Source: Eubacteriales bacterium (GTDB taxonomy: Bacteria > Bacillota > Clostridia > Lachnospirales > Lachnospiraceae). Taken from it: DNA of 64,000 bases. Within the stretch, counting starts at the first letter, position 1; each line of letters opens with the position of its first letter. The notes below the pieces were generated by a model that was not told the DNA's origin, did no database searches, and saw only the letters and a list, made by a program, of their open reading frames with translations. This document shows, in pieces, positions 8,849 to 18,197 of this stretch. The translations under genes were made by a program, and so were the position numbers. The DNA is taken from assembly GCA_030533385.1 (NCBI GenBank), contig JAUNJG010000003.1, positions 23,608-87,607 of the forward strand. Direction: 5' to 3'.

Positions 8849-9121
8849 ATGAGCCACAACCTTCTTATCTTGCTCCCCGTCGCCGTAGCCTTTTTTCTGT
8901 GTATTGCTTCTTCCATAAAAAAAAGACCCACCTTGCTGCTTTCCCTGCTGGGACGCAGCACTGCGGGTCTGTGCTATATTTATTTTGTCAATATGTTCTG
9001 CACCGCAAGGGGCATTTCCACCGGTCTGGGCATCAATCCTATCACCCTGCTTTTTTCCGCACTTTTGGGAATCCCCGGTGCCATGCTCTCCTTCGCTCTG
9101 AGACTGACGACATATTTTTGA
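8849..9121 (+). CDS. BofA-like membrane protein (pro-sigma-K processing inhibitor family)
   Basis: 90 aa, about the usual BofA length. Two or three hydrophobic helices and the signature GINPITLLFSALLGIPG near the C-terminus identify the family. In Bacillus, BofA holds the SpoIVFB protease inactive in the outer forespore membrane. Here it stands alone on the plus strand between two minus-strand genes. The ribosome site is GGGAGGA 8 bases before the ATG. Its presence suggests the organism can sporulate. Confidence 0.8.
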   Translation: MSHNLLILLPVAVAFFLCIASSIKKRPTLLLSLLGRSTAGLCYIYFVNMFCTARGISTGLGINPITLLFSALLGIPGAMLSFALRLTTYF

Positions 9122-9194
9122 CGCTCCTACCCAAAATAGGAAGCCGCAAAAAACAGCCCGCCATCCTCAAACTCTTTTCGATATTCTCTCGATA

Positions 9195-10064
9195 CTAAAA
9201 TCCGAAAAAACTTAAAATCTTAGCTAAAAACGCCTTGATGGCCGCAAAAATACCTTCCGTATTTACATTCAGCTTACTGAGTTCTTCATAAATGTCGGCG
9301 GCCTGTTCTTTGATTTTTTCCACATTTAAATCCAGATTGCTGATTTTATCCATCAACTCTGCTATCTGCTGACGCTGTTCCTCAGTCAACTCTATCTGAA
9401 TCTTTTCTTCGCAGTCAGAAATCACCCCTTCGATGCCCTTCTCCGTCTTCACATCAGAAGAGAGAACTTCCTCCTTAATCAACGCCAAAAGCTGCTCTGC
9501 CTTGTCGGAATCTCCGATGGACGAAGCCAGCTCACTGGTCACTACCAGCTCGTTTGTTGCCGCATCCTTGCTCTCCTCACTGATCGGCTCTCCCGTCATC
9601 TCCTCGTAGGCTCTCATAGCTCCCACCAAAGCGGCCGTCCCGGTTATGTTAAAAGGCCCTGCCACCACCACATCTGCATCGGAAATTCCTGCTGTGGTCA
9701 GGGCATTCTCATACATTCCCTCCGTACAATAGGTGATATTCTTCGTCGTCACGTCAATACCGGAACCTTTCTTTGTTTTTTCAATGAAAACGGAAGACAA
9801 CGCCCTGCTCCCGATGACGGAGGCGCTTAAATAATTATCCAGATAAGTATGTTCATCTTCGTTGGTAATCTCCACCACCATATAGTCGTCCAGACTATCT
9901 TCCCTCACGTCCAGGAGACGAAGAACCTCCTCTTTTTCTTTTTGATTCAAATCGGCTCCCAGAGATAAATACGGCTTTTCTACACTATCCGCCAACGCTG
10001 TAAAGGGGCAGCTCATAACACCTGCCATCAAAACGGCAGATGCGGCCCATATTTTTTTCCTCAT
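9195..10064 (-). CDS. Secreted DUF1002 family protein
   Basis: 289 aa from the ATG at 10064, which has an AAAGGAGAG site; the longer frame to 10166 has no signal sequence at its start and would overlap the previous gene. A clear signal peptide (MRKKIWAASAVLMAGVMSCPFTALA) is followed by a domain matching DUF1002: NITYCTEGMYENALTTAGI and DADVVVAGPFNITGTAALVG at about 95-135. The C-terminal 100 residues are helical and charged and end in a hydrophobic stretch (IFAAIKAFLAKILSFFGF). The function of the family is not known. It lies 61 bases downstream of the YfhO-type gene. Confidence 0.8.
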   Translation of the reverse strand: MRKKIWAASAVLMAGVMSCPFTALADSVEKPYLSLGADLNQKEKEEVLRLLDVREDSLDDYMVVEITNEDEHTYLDNYLSASVIGSRALSSVFIEKTKKGSGIDVTTKNITYCTEGMYENALTTAGISDADVVVAGPFNITGTAALVGAMRAYEEMTGEPISEESKDAATNELVVTSELASSIGDSDKAEQLLALIKEEVLSSDVKTEKGIEGVISDCEEKIQIELTEEQRQQIAELMDKISNLDLNVEKIKEQAADIYEELSKLNVNTEGIFAAIKAFLAKILSFFGF

Positions 10065-10125
10065 AAACAAACCACTCTCCTTTGGAAATTCTGTCTTTCT
10101 ATGCTGCCATATGCACCATATTATA

Positions 10126-12786
10126 CTACTTCTTTCCCGACAGCGCATCCCGGATCTTTTCTCCACTTTTTCTCTCTTCGGACAATCCTAAAATCATATT
10201 TTCCTGTTCTTTTAGCTCTGCCTCCTCCCTATTTCTTCTTTTCTCTTCCTGTCTTTTCTGGAAAGTCGGAAAAGAAAAATACAGCAAAAGATACAGCAGT
10301 ATAGAACAAAGGGATAATGGCCAGCCGACGACAAATCCTTCCGGGGTGAATGTCATGGAAATTTCATGATCGCCTTCGGGAACTCTGACTGCCAAAAATG
10401 CATTGCCAACGGTTTCCGTCTTCGCCTTTTTCCCATCTACCAGAACCTTCCACCCACTATCGTAAGGAATAGAGAGCAACAGAGTCTGATTTTCTTTCGC
10501 CTTCACCGTCCCCGACAGCTTTCCGGAACTCATCTCCTGCACCCGGAAAGCCCCCTCCTGCATTTTTCTCGTCAGTTCATCAAACAGGTTCTGTTTGAAA
10601 TCAGCGGCAGAAAGTCGAACATACCCTGTCTCAGTTTCTCCTTTTAATTCAAAATAAACTTCCAGAATACTTCCTTCTTCCACCACTCCTATCCTATTCA
10701 TAAGACCGTCGATGTCCCCTTCTTTTACCAGAGTTCCATCCACATAAACTTTTGCATGGTTCACCTGCGTTCCGTCATAAAAAAGGTACAAATTTTCCAT
10801 GTGCTTTTCTATCGGAATGGTGAACACCATGTTTTCCGGAGAAGCCTCTTCATACTCAAAATAGTATTCCCCGTCATTTGTTCTGGATGCCGTACAGCCG
10901 GTGGTGGACGGGTCGGCAATTTCTATATTTTCAAAAATATTGTGGATGCCGTAACCCAGGCTGCAAAATTCATTCTGCACCCGGAAAGGATAAGAACTTT
11001 CATAATACCAGTCTTTGATATCATTATGAATCATGTAGCCTGCGGATACTTCTACCGGATTTTCATATACTGCAAAATCACCAAACGTATCTTTATACGA
11101 AAACTCTGTATCCAGAACATCCTCCGGGTGATAGTAAAGATATCGAACTCCCAACAAAAGATTCGTCACCGGGGTAGCCCCCTTATATAAATATTCATTA
11201 CATCCGGTGTAAAATCCAAGAGAGTCCATCATCGTCACCATGCGATCCGTCGCAGTAGAACCAAAAAGTCCCACAGCTTTAAAGGGATACCAGGCATTTT
11301 CATCTACCATTTTGGCCGCTGCCAACTCACTTCGGTAAAAGGTTCCGTCTTCCAGGGAGGCTGCCGCCCTTTCCACATCCTCCGTTCCCGAGAAAAACTT
11401 GGGTACATTAATTTGTCCAATGTAATCAAAACCCATGCCGGCAGTAATGCAAAGTTCTGCCATCGCCAGACATGCGAACAGTGTCACATGCATCTTCTGA
11501 TATTTTTTGTTGATGCACATCACAAGCAAGAGTACGCCATACAAAAGAAGAAGCATCCCGGCCATGCCGTACACCCCATCCTCTAATGGAGATTCCCCAT
11601 AGCTTCTGCTAATATAGAGCAAGGCCATGCCCGTCACACATCCCAGCACCACCTGCCAGTTTTTCACACTGTCTTTGCGCTCCATCACTTCAAAAAGCAT
11701 ATACAAAATTAAAAATCCCGACAAGAAAGAAAACCGATTGGGTATTCCAAATTGGTTATGGAATCCATGCCAGATAAAATTCAGAATATCCTCGCTGAAG
11801 CTCACATAAAAAAACAGAAGAAGTGCTCCTTTTTTCACCTTATCCCACAGACTGATTTCTTTGTTCAGCATGTAAAGCACCACGGCAAACACAGCAAACA
11901 CGCCAAGATACAGATTGGCATTTCCATCAAAATTATCGTGGCTTATCGGCTCCACCATGGTAAATTGTCTTGTCATCAAATCCGCAAATCCGGTCTGCCA
12001 GCCGTGTTCCGGAATTCCCATGGCCCTTCCTGATGTCGTCTGACGAATGCCAAGATAAGCCGGAATCAGCAACACCGCCGCCATCCCTGCTGCAAGAAGC
12101 GAATATCCTGCGAAAATCAAACCTCTGTAAATAAATTGCCAAAAGCTTTGAAACGATGCCAGTATATACCAGAAAACAGAAAAAATACATATCATAAAGG
12201 CGATATAATAATTACAAAACAATGCATAAAACAGAGCAATCCCATACAGTCTGCCATCGCCTTTTTCTATAATTCTCTCAATTCCCATCACAATAATAGG
12301 AAAAATCATGATAGCATCCAACCACATCACATTCCAGCAATATCCCACCATGTAACTGTTCAAAGAATATGCCAGAGCACAGACAAGAACCATCACATCA
12401 GGCTTCTTCGTTCTTGATGTAAAATAAATGCCCGCCGTCAGACCGGATAAAGCAATCTTCAAAACCACAAGCAAGCTGACCGCCATATTTAGCTGTGTTT
12501 TTTTAAACAGCAACAAAAAAAGATTAAAAGGACTGGATAAATAATAAGCAAATAAAGATAGAAAATTTATACCCAAACCCGCTCGAAAACTGTAAAAAAG
12601 GCTGTCTCCCGCCTTTAATTTATCATAAAGCACCGAGAAAAACGGCATATACTGATGCAGTCCGTCTATAATTAGAAAGGAATTGCTGCCAAACGGTTCT
12701 ACCATAAAAATCATCATGTATCCAATCATGGCTGCCAGAGGCAGCACAAAGGACAGCGCTATCACATAATTCTTTTTTAGTTCCAT
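10126..12786 (-). CDS. YfhO family polytopic membrane protein
   Basis: 886 aa with about a dozen N-terminal transmembrane helices in the first 460 residues, a large extracytoplasmic domain (about 470-825) and one last helix (about 828-850) before a charged cytoplasmic tail. The early motif DGLHQYMPFFSVLYDKL is the YfhO signature. In Gram-positive bacteria YfhO proteins are GT-C type glycosyltransferases linked to glycosylation of lipoteichoic acid or other surface polymers. A perfect AAGGAGG site precedes the start, and the gene follows the GT2 glycosyltransferase by 10 bases, so the two likely act together on a surface glycan. Confidence 0.88.
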   Translation of the reverse strand: MELKKNYVIALSFVLPLAAMIGYMMIFMVEPFGSNSFLIIDGLHQYMPFFSVLYDKLKAGDSLFYSFRAGLGINFLSLFAYYLSSPFNLFLLLFKKTQLNMAVSLLVVLKIALSGLTAGIYFTSRTKKPDVMVLVCALAYSLNSYMVGYCWNVMWLDAIMIFPIIVMGIERIIEKGDGRLYGIALFYALFCNYYIAFMICIFSVFWYILASFQSFWQFIYRGLIFAGYSLLAAGMAAVLLIPAYLGIRQTTSGRAMGIPEHGWQTGFADLMTRQFTMVEPISHDNFDGNANLYLGVFAVFAVVLYMLNKEISLWDKVKKGALLLFFYVSFSEDILNFIWHGFHNQFGIPNRFSFLSGFLILYMLFEVMERKDSVKNWQVVLGCVTGMALLYISRSYGESPLEDGVYGMAGMLLLLYGVLLLVMCINKKYQKMHVTLFACLAMAELCITAGMGFDYIGQINVPKFFSGTEDVERAAASLEDGTFYRSELAAAKMVDENAWYPFKAVGLFGSTATDRMVTMMDSLGFYTGCNEYLYKGATPVTNLLLGVRYLYYHPEDVLDTEFSYKDTFGDFAVYENPVEVSAGYMIHNDIKDWYYESSYPFRVQNEFCSLGYGIHNIFENIEIADPSTTGCTASRTNDGEYYFEYEEASPENMVFTIPIEKHMENLYLFYDGTQVNHAKVYVDGTLVKEGDIDGLMNRIGVVEEGSILEVYFELKGETETGYVRLSAADFKQNLFDELTRKMQEGAFRVQEMSSGKLSGTVKAKENQTLLLSIPYDSGWKVLVDGKKAKTETVGNAFLAVRVPEGDHEISMTFTPEGFVVGWPLSLCSILLYLLLYFSFPTFQKRQEEKRRNREEAELKEQENMILGLSEERKSGEKIRDALSGKK

Positions 12787-12796
12787 CGAATCCTCC

Positions 12797-13552
12797 TTAA
12801 CAAAATCTTTTTTTCTTCTCCAAATGCTCCGCTCTCCATTTCCCGGCTCTCCTTTTCAGAAGTGGAAGACAAAGAAGAATCCGCAGCCGCTTTTTTATCA
12901 TAAAAAAAAGACTTCCCCGGTGCATTTCTGTCACATTATGGTCATGCCTCCGGTAATCAATCAACGGTTCTGAAAGAAAGGCCACTCTCCCCACATATTC
13001 TGCCGCAGTGCCAATCCAATAATCATGCATGTACATCATATTGGGAATAGGAAGCACTACCGACAACAATTCTTTCCGAAAAGCCATGCAACAACCCACA
13101 TAACTATTTTTCCACCAGTTTTTTAAAATACCCGGTCCACTGTTTCTACTCTCAAATAAGGTGGGCGCCTCTGTTGGATTTCCCTCTCCGTCTATGATGC
13201 TGGCATCGTGCAGCACTGCCATCACCCTGGTCTGCACCATAGTCTTCCTCACTTTTTTCACTTTGTCTTTTTTCCAGATATCATCCTGGTCTGCAAGGAA
13301 AATAATATCTCCTTCACATTGAGACAGAGCGTGGGCAAAGTTGCTGACAACACCCCGTCCCGGTCCCCTTATCACTTTGAGCCGGGCATCTTTTTCCTGC
13401 CATTCCTCCAGCATAGACAAAGAACCGTCCTCCGCTCCATCCACAGAAAGAATAACCTCATCTCTTTCACCCAACTGCTTCAAAATAGAGTCCAACTGTT
13501 CTTTAATATAATTTCCTCCATTGTAATATGCCAAAGCTACTGATATTTTCAT
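12797..13552 (-). CDS. GT2 family glycosyltransferase
   Basis: 251 aa, a GT-A fold enzyme. It begins MKISVALAYYNGGNYIKEQLDSIL, has VDGAEDGS at about 40 and the DQDDIW metal-binding motif at about 87-92, and ends in a basic tail. The pattern is like rhamnosyl- or galactosyltransferases of capsule and cell-wall polysaccharide loci. The acceptor cannot be told from sequence. The ribosome site is weak. It is the first gene of a pair with the YfhO-type gene. Confidence 0.88.
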   Translation of the reverse strand: MKISVALAYYNGGNYIKEQLDSILKQLGERDEVILSVDGAEDGSLSMLEEWQEKDARLKVIRGPGRGVVSNFAHALSQCEGDIIFLADQDDIWKKDKVKKVRKTMVQTRVMAVLHDASIIDGEGNPTEAPTLFESRNSGPGILKNWWKNSYVGCCMAFRKELLSVVLPIPNMMYMHDYWIGTAAEYVGRVAFLSEPLIDYRRHDHNVTEMHRGSLFFMIKKRLRILLCLPLLKRRAGKWRAEHLEKKKRFC

Positions 13553-13672
13553 AAGACATCACAGGCTTTCGCCTCTCCTTTCCGGCGGAACTGACAAGAA
13601 CATACATAAGTCCGCCAATTTGTGCTTCCCGCTCATTTTTATAGAATGATATCGTCCTCTTCCCTTTTCTTC

Positions 13673-13850
13673 CTCATTTTAGCATCTCGACTCCCGTCTC
13701 GATGGGGTGATTCGCCGTATGTCTCCCCTTCACAAGTGCGGGTCGCCGCACGGCTCATTTTAGCATCTCGACTCCCGTCTCGATGAGGTGATTCGCCGTA
13801 TGTCTCCCCTGCACAAGTGCGGGTCGCCGCACGGCTCATTTTAGCATCTT
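13673..13850. repeat. Tandem repeat array A, 81-bp unit, 2.2 copies
   Basis: Units start at 13673, 13754 and 13835 (the last one partial) and are nearly identical. Each begins CTCATTTTAGCATCTCG and contains the hairpin GTGCGG-gtcg-CCGCAC and a TTCGCCGTATG block. The unit shares its layout and many bases with array B at 43323-43622, so both belong to one repeat family. An open frame through the array is only translated repeat. Confidence 0.9.
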
Positions 13851-13987
13851 TTTCCCCGTTTGTGGATAATTTATTTTTCAGAAAAATTTTTTCTACCTGA
13901 CTATCCAATCGCCCTATCACAACACCCATCACACACTCTCCCCTTTTCTATAAAACTTTTTGTGGATATCCTGCAATATTATCCCAT

Positions 13988-14249
13988 TTCCGCCCACAGC
14001 AAAACACAATCGCCTCCCTTCGCAGATAATTCTGCTCCGTTCGCTCTTGGCAATATGGCTCTCTATCAAGCTCTCAGACGTTCATCCATCAAGCCACAGA
14101 ACGTCTGTCTCCGACAGACTGTCGCTGCTCGCTTCGCTCTCAGCTTCCTTCTGCGGCTTATGGGGCGTTCCGCCCACAGCAAAACACAATCGCCTCCCTT
14201 CGCAGATAATTCTGCTCCGTTCGCTCTTGTGTTTTGCTGATGGATGAAC
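13988..14249. repeat. 62-bp direct repeat pair and large imperfect palindrome
   Basis: A 62-bp sequence is repeated exactly at 13988-14049 and 14168-14229. In the second copy it is completed by an inverted arm: CAGCAAAACACAA (14177-14189) pairs with TTGTGTTTTGCTG (14227-14239), making a hairpin with 13-bp arms. GTTCATCCATCA (14080-14091) also pairs with TGATGGATGAAC (14238-14249). The first copy lacks its closing arm. No protein-coding signal is seen here. Confidence 0.85.
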
Positions 14250-14411
14250 TGTTGTATAATATTAAGAATAATTCTCATATTTATTGGCATAAATTCATTT
14301 CACATATTGTTCAAAGACAAGACAAAAACAGGACATACTTTTATACTATACTACAACCAGCAACAAAGAAATCCCTCTATTTCTTGTGGCTAAAGATTTT
14401 TTTCATATTTT

Positions 14412-14452
14412 GAAGCCCATAGGTTCATTCGTATGGGCTTCCTCCTTTTTTT
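14412..14452 (+). terminator. Plus-strand rho-independent terminator without an obvious gene
   Basis: GAAGCCCATA (14412-14421) pairs with TATGGGCTTC (14432-14441) and is followed by a T-rich run (14445-14452). No plus-strand protein gene lies upstream within 5 kb, so an untranslated RNA may end here. An AAGAAAT/ATTTCTT stem lies about 30 bases before it. Confidence 0.6.
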
Positions 14453-14498
14453 ATTTATATTTATAACTGTTACACTGATTAGTGTCAATCAATTTTCA

Positions 14499-14544
14499 TA
14501 ACCATTCAGCTATGCGCCTGATGATAGAAAACATCGGCGCAGGC
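14499..14544. repeat. Copy of the ATTCAGCYAT repeat family with a hairpin
   Basis: ATAACCATTCAGCTATGCGCCTG matches in part the left arm of the element at 63816-63889; bases after it fold as GCGCCtGATG / CATCGGCGC. Related copies lie at 20835, 41895, 57135 and 63816. Confidence 0.6.
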
Positions 14545-14591
14545 TTAATTTCAAAGTAGAGATACATCCGATTTTTAGTTCTTAATACTTT

Positions 14592-14663
14592 AAGAGGAGA
14601 CATCCCCATAAAATTCAGGCTTTTCAAAGTCTTGAATTAAAACGGGAATGTCTCCTCTTTTTG
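14592..14663 (+). terminator. Long hairpin with T-run on the plus strand
   Basis: AAGAGGAGACAT (14592-14603) pairs exactly with ATGTCTCCTCTT (14648-14659) and the stem continues with mismatches (CCC/GGG, GAATT/AATTC); a T-run follows. It is terminator-like on the plus strand but no gene precedes it. A further perfect 12-bp inverted repeat, TTAGGCAGACGG with CCGTCTGCCTAA, lies at 14681-14711. The rest of 13853-14848 shows no gene. Confidence 0.6.
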
Positions 14664-14848
14664 GTATTTCCTATTTTTATTTAGGCAGACGGGGAATATC
14701 CGTCTGCCTAAGGGTACTGCTATTGGCGGTTGACAGATTTCCCACTCTTATTGCTCAAAAGAGGAAAAATAGTTAGACCAGCCACCTGAACATCAGAACA
14801 CTCATATCAGAAAAATATGAACGGGAAAATACTCTCTTCTCATATTTT

Positions 14849-16807
14849 CTACCTTGTCTTAATGCTCATCTTATTTGACCATTTAGAATAATATTTAATT
14901 CCATTTACATTTTTATAAGTACGAACTCTAACATAATATCTCTTCTTTGAACGAAGTCCCTTCACCAGCTTGTTGGTTTTTCTTTTCTTTAAAGTCACTT
15001 TTTTGACTGAAGAAGAGAAATTCTTTTTCGGTGAGAACTGAAGAATGTATCCTGTCACCTGTTTTGTTCTCTTTTCCCATGTTGCACGGATTCTTCTCTT
15101 TCCTCTCTCTAACTTCAGAAGTCTTGTTGACTGAGGACGGATTTTGAAGGTGATAATCTTGGAACCTCCATAATTGCCTTTTCCGACAATCATGATTCCT
15201 GCCGTTCCTACCTTTTTATTATCCATATACGAAATCGTGTAGTCTTTTTCTTTTTTCAGAACTTCTCTGCCAATAATCTTATTGTCTTTCTCAATATCCA
15301 TAGAAACCTTCACTTCCGGCTCATGGTATGTCTTATCAAAGAAACGACTTGACACGGAGGAGAAATTCACTTCGGCAATATTTTTCGGAAAAATGTTAAA
15401 CTCCATATTCCTTGTTCCCTTAAAGTTGCCTTTTCCGGTAACTACTCCTGTCGCTTTTCCTACATTGACGTTATTTTTATAATCACCTACTGTATAATCT
15501 TTAGAACGCTCCAGCTCCATTCCATTGTATTTCATCACTACGTCAGAATTCAGCTCACGTCCTTTGTAATCTTTATCTTTGCCTTGTAATTCCACATCCG
15601 GGTCATTGATATCCTTTGGCTCAATGGTGAAGGTCAGTTTTTTCTCACCGGTATAATTTGCACTTTTCGGTTTGATTGTCGCCGTTGCAGTGTTGGTTCC
15701 GGCATCAATATTGTGAATAAATTCCACGGCGTAATCTGTATTGAATACCCAGATTTTCTCCTTTGTCTCCCCTTCTGCTTTCTCCTTCATAACTACTTCC
15801 GGCTCAATGCGCTTACCGGTATATACATACTTCTCATTTGGCTTCTTCCACTCCGCCGTGATGGAAGCTTCATTGGTGATATCCAAAGGATCAATCGTAA
15901 AAGAAATCTCTTTGGTTCCGGTAAAACCACCCTTTTCTGCCGTCACTTTGATTACAGATTTACCGACATCCGTGCGGTTATCATACTCTACCTTGTAGTC
16001 TTTTTCGTCCCATTTTATCGGTGTAGCTCCTCTGTTGTCTGTGACAACCACTTCCGGTTTGAAGGCTTTTCCGCTGTAAATATATTTGGCATCTTTGTCC
16101 TTTAACTCAACAGAAATTTTCTTTTGCTCGCTGATATCCACCTTCGTTTCCGTCTCGATCGTGAAGGTCAGCTTTCTCTCACCAGTATAATTTCCATTTT
16201 TCGGTTTAATTGTTGCCGTCGCAGTTCCGGCTTCCACATTGTTCGCATATTCTATGGTGTAATCCGTATCAAGCTTCCATTCTTTCTCCTCTGTTCCCTG
16301 CTTCTCTTTTACAACCACTTCCGGCTCGAAAGCTTTTCCGTTGTAAAGATATTTCTCATCCGGATTTTTCCACTCCGCCGTGATGGAAGCTGCCTCGGCA
16401 ATATCCAGAGGCTCAATCTTAAATGAAACTTCCTTAGTTCCGGTGAAGCCGTCCTTCGTCGCCTTCACCTTGATTACAGATTCACCAACATCCGTGCGGT
16501 TGTCATACTCTATATTATAATCTTTTTCCTCCCATGTTACCGGTACATCTCCTCTGTTGTCTGTGACAACCACTTCCGGCTTGAAAGCCTTTCCGCTGTA
16601 AACATATTTGGCATCTTTGTCCTTTAACTCAACAGAAATTTTCTTTTGCTCGCTGATATCCACCAAAACATTCTCCTGCACCTCTGCTTTTACTACCGAC
16701 TGACCCGTACCCTGCGTATCTTCTGCCTGCACGGTATACCCGACAGAACCGGTTGCCAGCATGGCCGCCAGCAATAAAGACAGCATTTGTTTGCTTCTAA
16801 ATCTCAT
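14849..16807 (-). CDS. Secreted surface protein built of Ig-like repeats with a C-terminal Fn3-like domain
   Basis: 652 aa from the ATG at 16807, which has AGGAGGT six bases before it. A signal peptide (about 1-29, ending near VQAED) is followed by alternating repeats of about 85 residues: type A (KISVELKDKDAKY.YSGKAFKPE) and type B (ASITAEWK.P.EKY). An A-B pair is duplicated with a period of 522 bases. Two more divergent repeats follow, and the last about 95 residues are fibronectin type III-like (RIRATWEKRTKQVTGYILQF). No LPxTG motif or membrane anchor is seen, so attachment is unknown. A -10 TATAAT is visible at 16864-16869. Probably an adhesin-like or cell-wall protein. Confidence 0.85.
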   Translation of the reverse strand: MRFRSKQMLSLLLAAMLATGSVGYTVQAEDTQGTGQSVVKAEVQENVLVDISEQKKISVELKDKDAKYVYSGKAFKPEVVVTDNRGDVPVTWEEKDYNIEYDNRTDVGESVIKVKATKDGFTGTKEVSFKIEPLDIAEAASITAEWKNPDEKYLYNGKAFEPEVVVKEKQGTEEKEWKLDTDYTIEYANNVEAGTATATIKPKNGNYTGERKLTFTIETETKVDISEQKKISVELKDKDAKYIYSGKAFKPEVVVTDNRGATPIKWDEKDYKVEYDNRTDVGKSVIKVTAEKGGFTGTKEISFTIDPLDITNEASITAEWKKPNEKYVYTGKRIEPEVVMKEKAEGETKEKIWVFNTDYAVEFIHNIDAGTNTATATIKPKSANYTGEKKLTFTIEPKDINDPDVELQGKDKDYKGRELNSDVVMKYNGMELERSKDYTVGDYKNNVNVGKATGVVTGKGNFKGTRNMEFNIFPKNIAEVNFSSVSSRFFDKTYHEPEVKVSMDIEKDNKIIGREVLKKEKDYTISYMDNKKVGTAGIMIVGKGNYGGSKIITFKIRPQSTRLLKLERGKRRIRATWEKRTKQVTGYILQFSPKKNFSSSVKKVTLKKRKTNKLVKGLRSKKRYYVRVRTYKNVNGIKYYSKWSNKMSIKTR

Positions 16808-16898
16808 TTGCATACCTCCTTGCAATCATGTTTGAGACACATTTTTGTAACATTTATGTAATAATTATAGCAGGCAAATATGACTGTAAAATGTTTTT

Positions 16899-18197
16899 TC
16901 AAGCTTTTCCTGCTAAATAATTGATAAACTGTTGAGCCGTGCGCCCTGAAATTCCCCCGTGAGATAGCTCCCATTTGTTGGCCTGGGCACAAAGCTCTTC
17001 GTCGGACAACGTAATCTCCGGATATTTTTTTGCCAGATTACGGACAATATCAAAATATTCTTTCTGAGAAGGCTTGGAAAAGTTGATGGTGATACCAAAG
17101 CGGTATACCAAAGACAGCTTCTCCTGCATAGTATCGGATCGGTGCAGCTCCTCATCCATGTCGGAACGGTCACTCCACGTTTCCCGAATGAGATGACGGC
17201 GGTTGGAAGTAGCATAAATCAGCACATTGTCCGGCTTGGTTTCCATACCTCCCTCAATGACTGCCTTCAGATATTTATACTCAATTTCAAACTCTTCAAA
17301 AGACAAATCATCCATGTAAATAATAAAACGATAATTTCGATTTTTCACCTGACTGATAATCTGTGAAAGATACTGGAACTGATGCTTATAAATCTCAATC
17401 ATTCGCAGTCCCCGGTCATAATACTCATTTAAAATGGCCTTGATGCTGGTGGATTTTCCCGTTCCCGCATCTCCAAATAAAAGACAGTTGTTTGCCGCCT
17501 TTCCTTCCACAAAAGCTTCCGTATTGTCAATGAGTTTTTGTTTTTGAATTTCATATCCCGTCAAATCATCCAGAACTACCTTATCCAGATTATTGATAGG
17601 AACCAGGTCAGGCGTCCCCTTTTCATCCACAATCCGAAACGCTTTGTTGAGCCCGAACATGCCTACGCCATACTCTTTATAAAAACCTGTCACCGCATCA
17701 AAAAATGCGTCCGCCGACTTCGCCTCTCCCAGCACTGCCGATAAAGTTCTCACCTTTTCACTGACATTTTTATTGTACATTCTCTCCTTTTTTACGACTG
17801 CCTTATAATGAAGGAGTGTGGAAAAACAATCGATGCCCAAATGTTCCTCTATAGGCTGGAAGTCATAGTGAAACAGGCTCCGAAACACTTCAAAATCATT
17901 TTTGGCAAAGTGATTCACCGTGCCATCGCTGGCTCCCACCTTCTCGCAGGTCATACTGAAAGAGTTTTCATTGGTAATAAGAACAAAGGTAAGATAATTA
18001 TACCATAGATTGGTATCAAAACCATAAGTAGTCGCCAGATCGAGAAGCTTCTTCACTTCCCGGTAAATATCTACAATCAATTCTTCCTCTCGATAATGGC
18101 AGCTCTCAAATTTTTGAAAAATGCGGGAAAGGTTCAACAAAATGCTGTCTTCTCCCAGATTTCGATATAAAATAAGTTTCGATATTTCTTTATACAT
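16899..18197 (-). CDS. DUF815 family AAA-type ATP-binding protein
   Basis: 432 aa. After a helical N-terminal half, the ATPase core starts at about residue 225 with Walker [13 protein letters not shown], a Walker B-like [15 protein letters not shown], a sensor segment ([20 protein letters not shown]) and a C-terminal lid region. This is the DUF815 family, whose substrate is unknown. The start overlaps the previous gene by 8 bases, so the two proteins are probably partners. Confidence 0.88.
   Translation of the reverse strand: MYKEISKLILYRNLGEDSILLNLSRIFQKFESCHYREEELIVDIYREVKKLLDLATTYGFDTNLWYNYLTFVLITNENSFSMTCEKVGASDGTVNHFAKNDFEVFRSLFHYDFQPIEEHLGIDCFSTLLHYKAVVKKERMYNKNVSEKVRTLSAVLGEAKSADAFFDAVTGFYKEYGVGMFGLNKAFRIVDEKGTPDLVPINNLDKVVLDDLTGYEIQKQKLIDNTEAFVEGKAANNCLLFGDAGTGKSTSIKAILNEYYDRGLRMIEIYKHQFQYLSQIISQVKNRNYRFIIYMDDLSFEEFEIEYKYLKAVIEGGMETKPDNVLIYATSNRRHLIRETWSDRSDMDEELHRSDTMQEKLSLVYRFGITINFSKPSQKEYFDIVRNLAKKYPEITLSDEELCAQANKWELSHGGISGRTAQQFINYLAGKA

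Noticed and set aside
13673-13850. CRISPR array
   Set aside because: Units are contiguous, with no unique spacers and no cas genes; the same holds for 43323-43622.
13639-13932. Open frame of 97 aa on the minus strand
   Set aside because: It is the translation of tandem repeat array A; the protein repeat mirrors the DNA repeat exactly and there is no ribosome site.
13860-14247. Overlapping plus-strand frames of 126 and 95 aa
   Set aside because: They run through the 62-bp direct repeats and palindromes, and show no recognisable protein or start signal.
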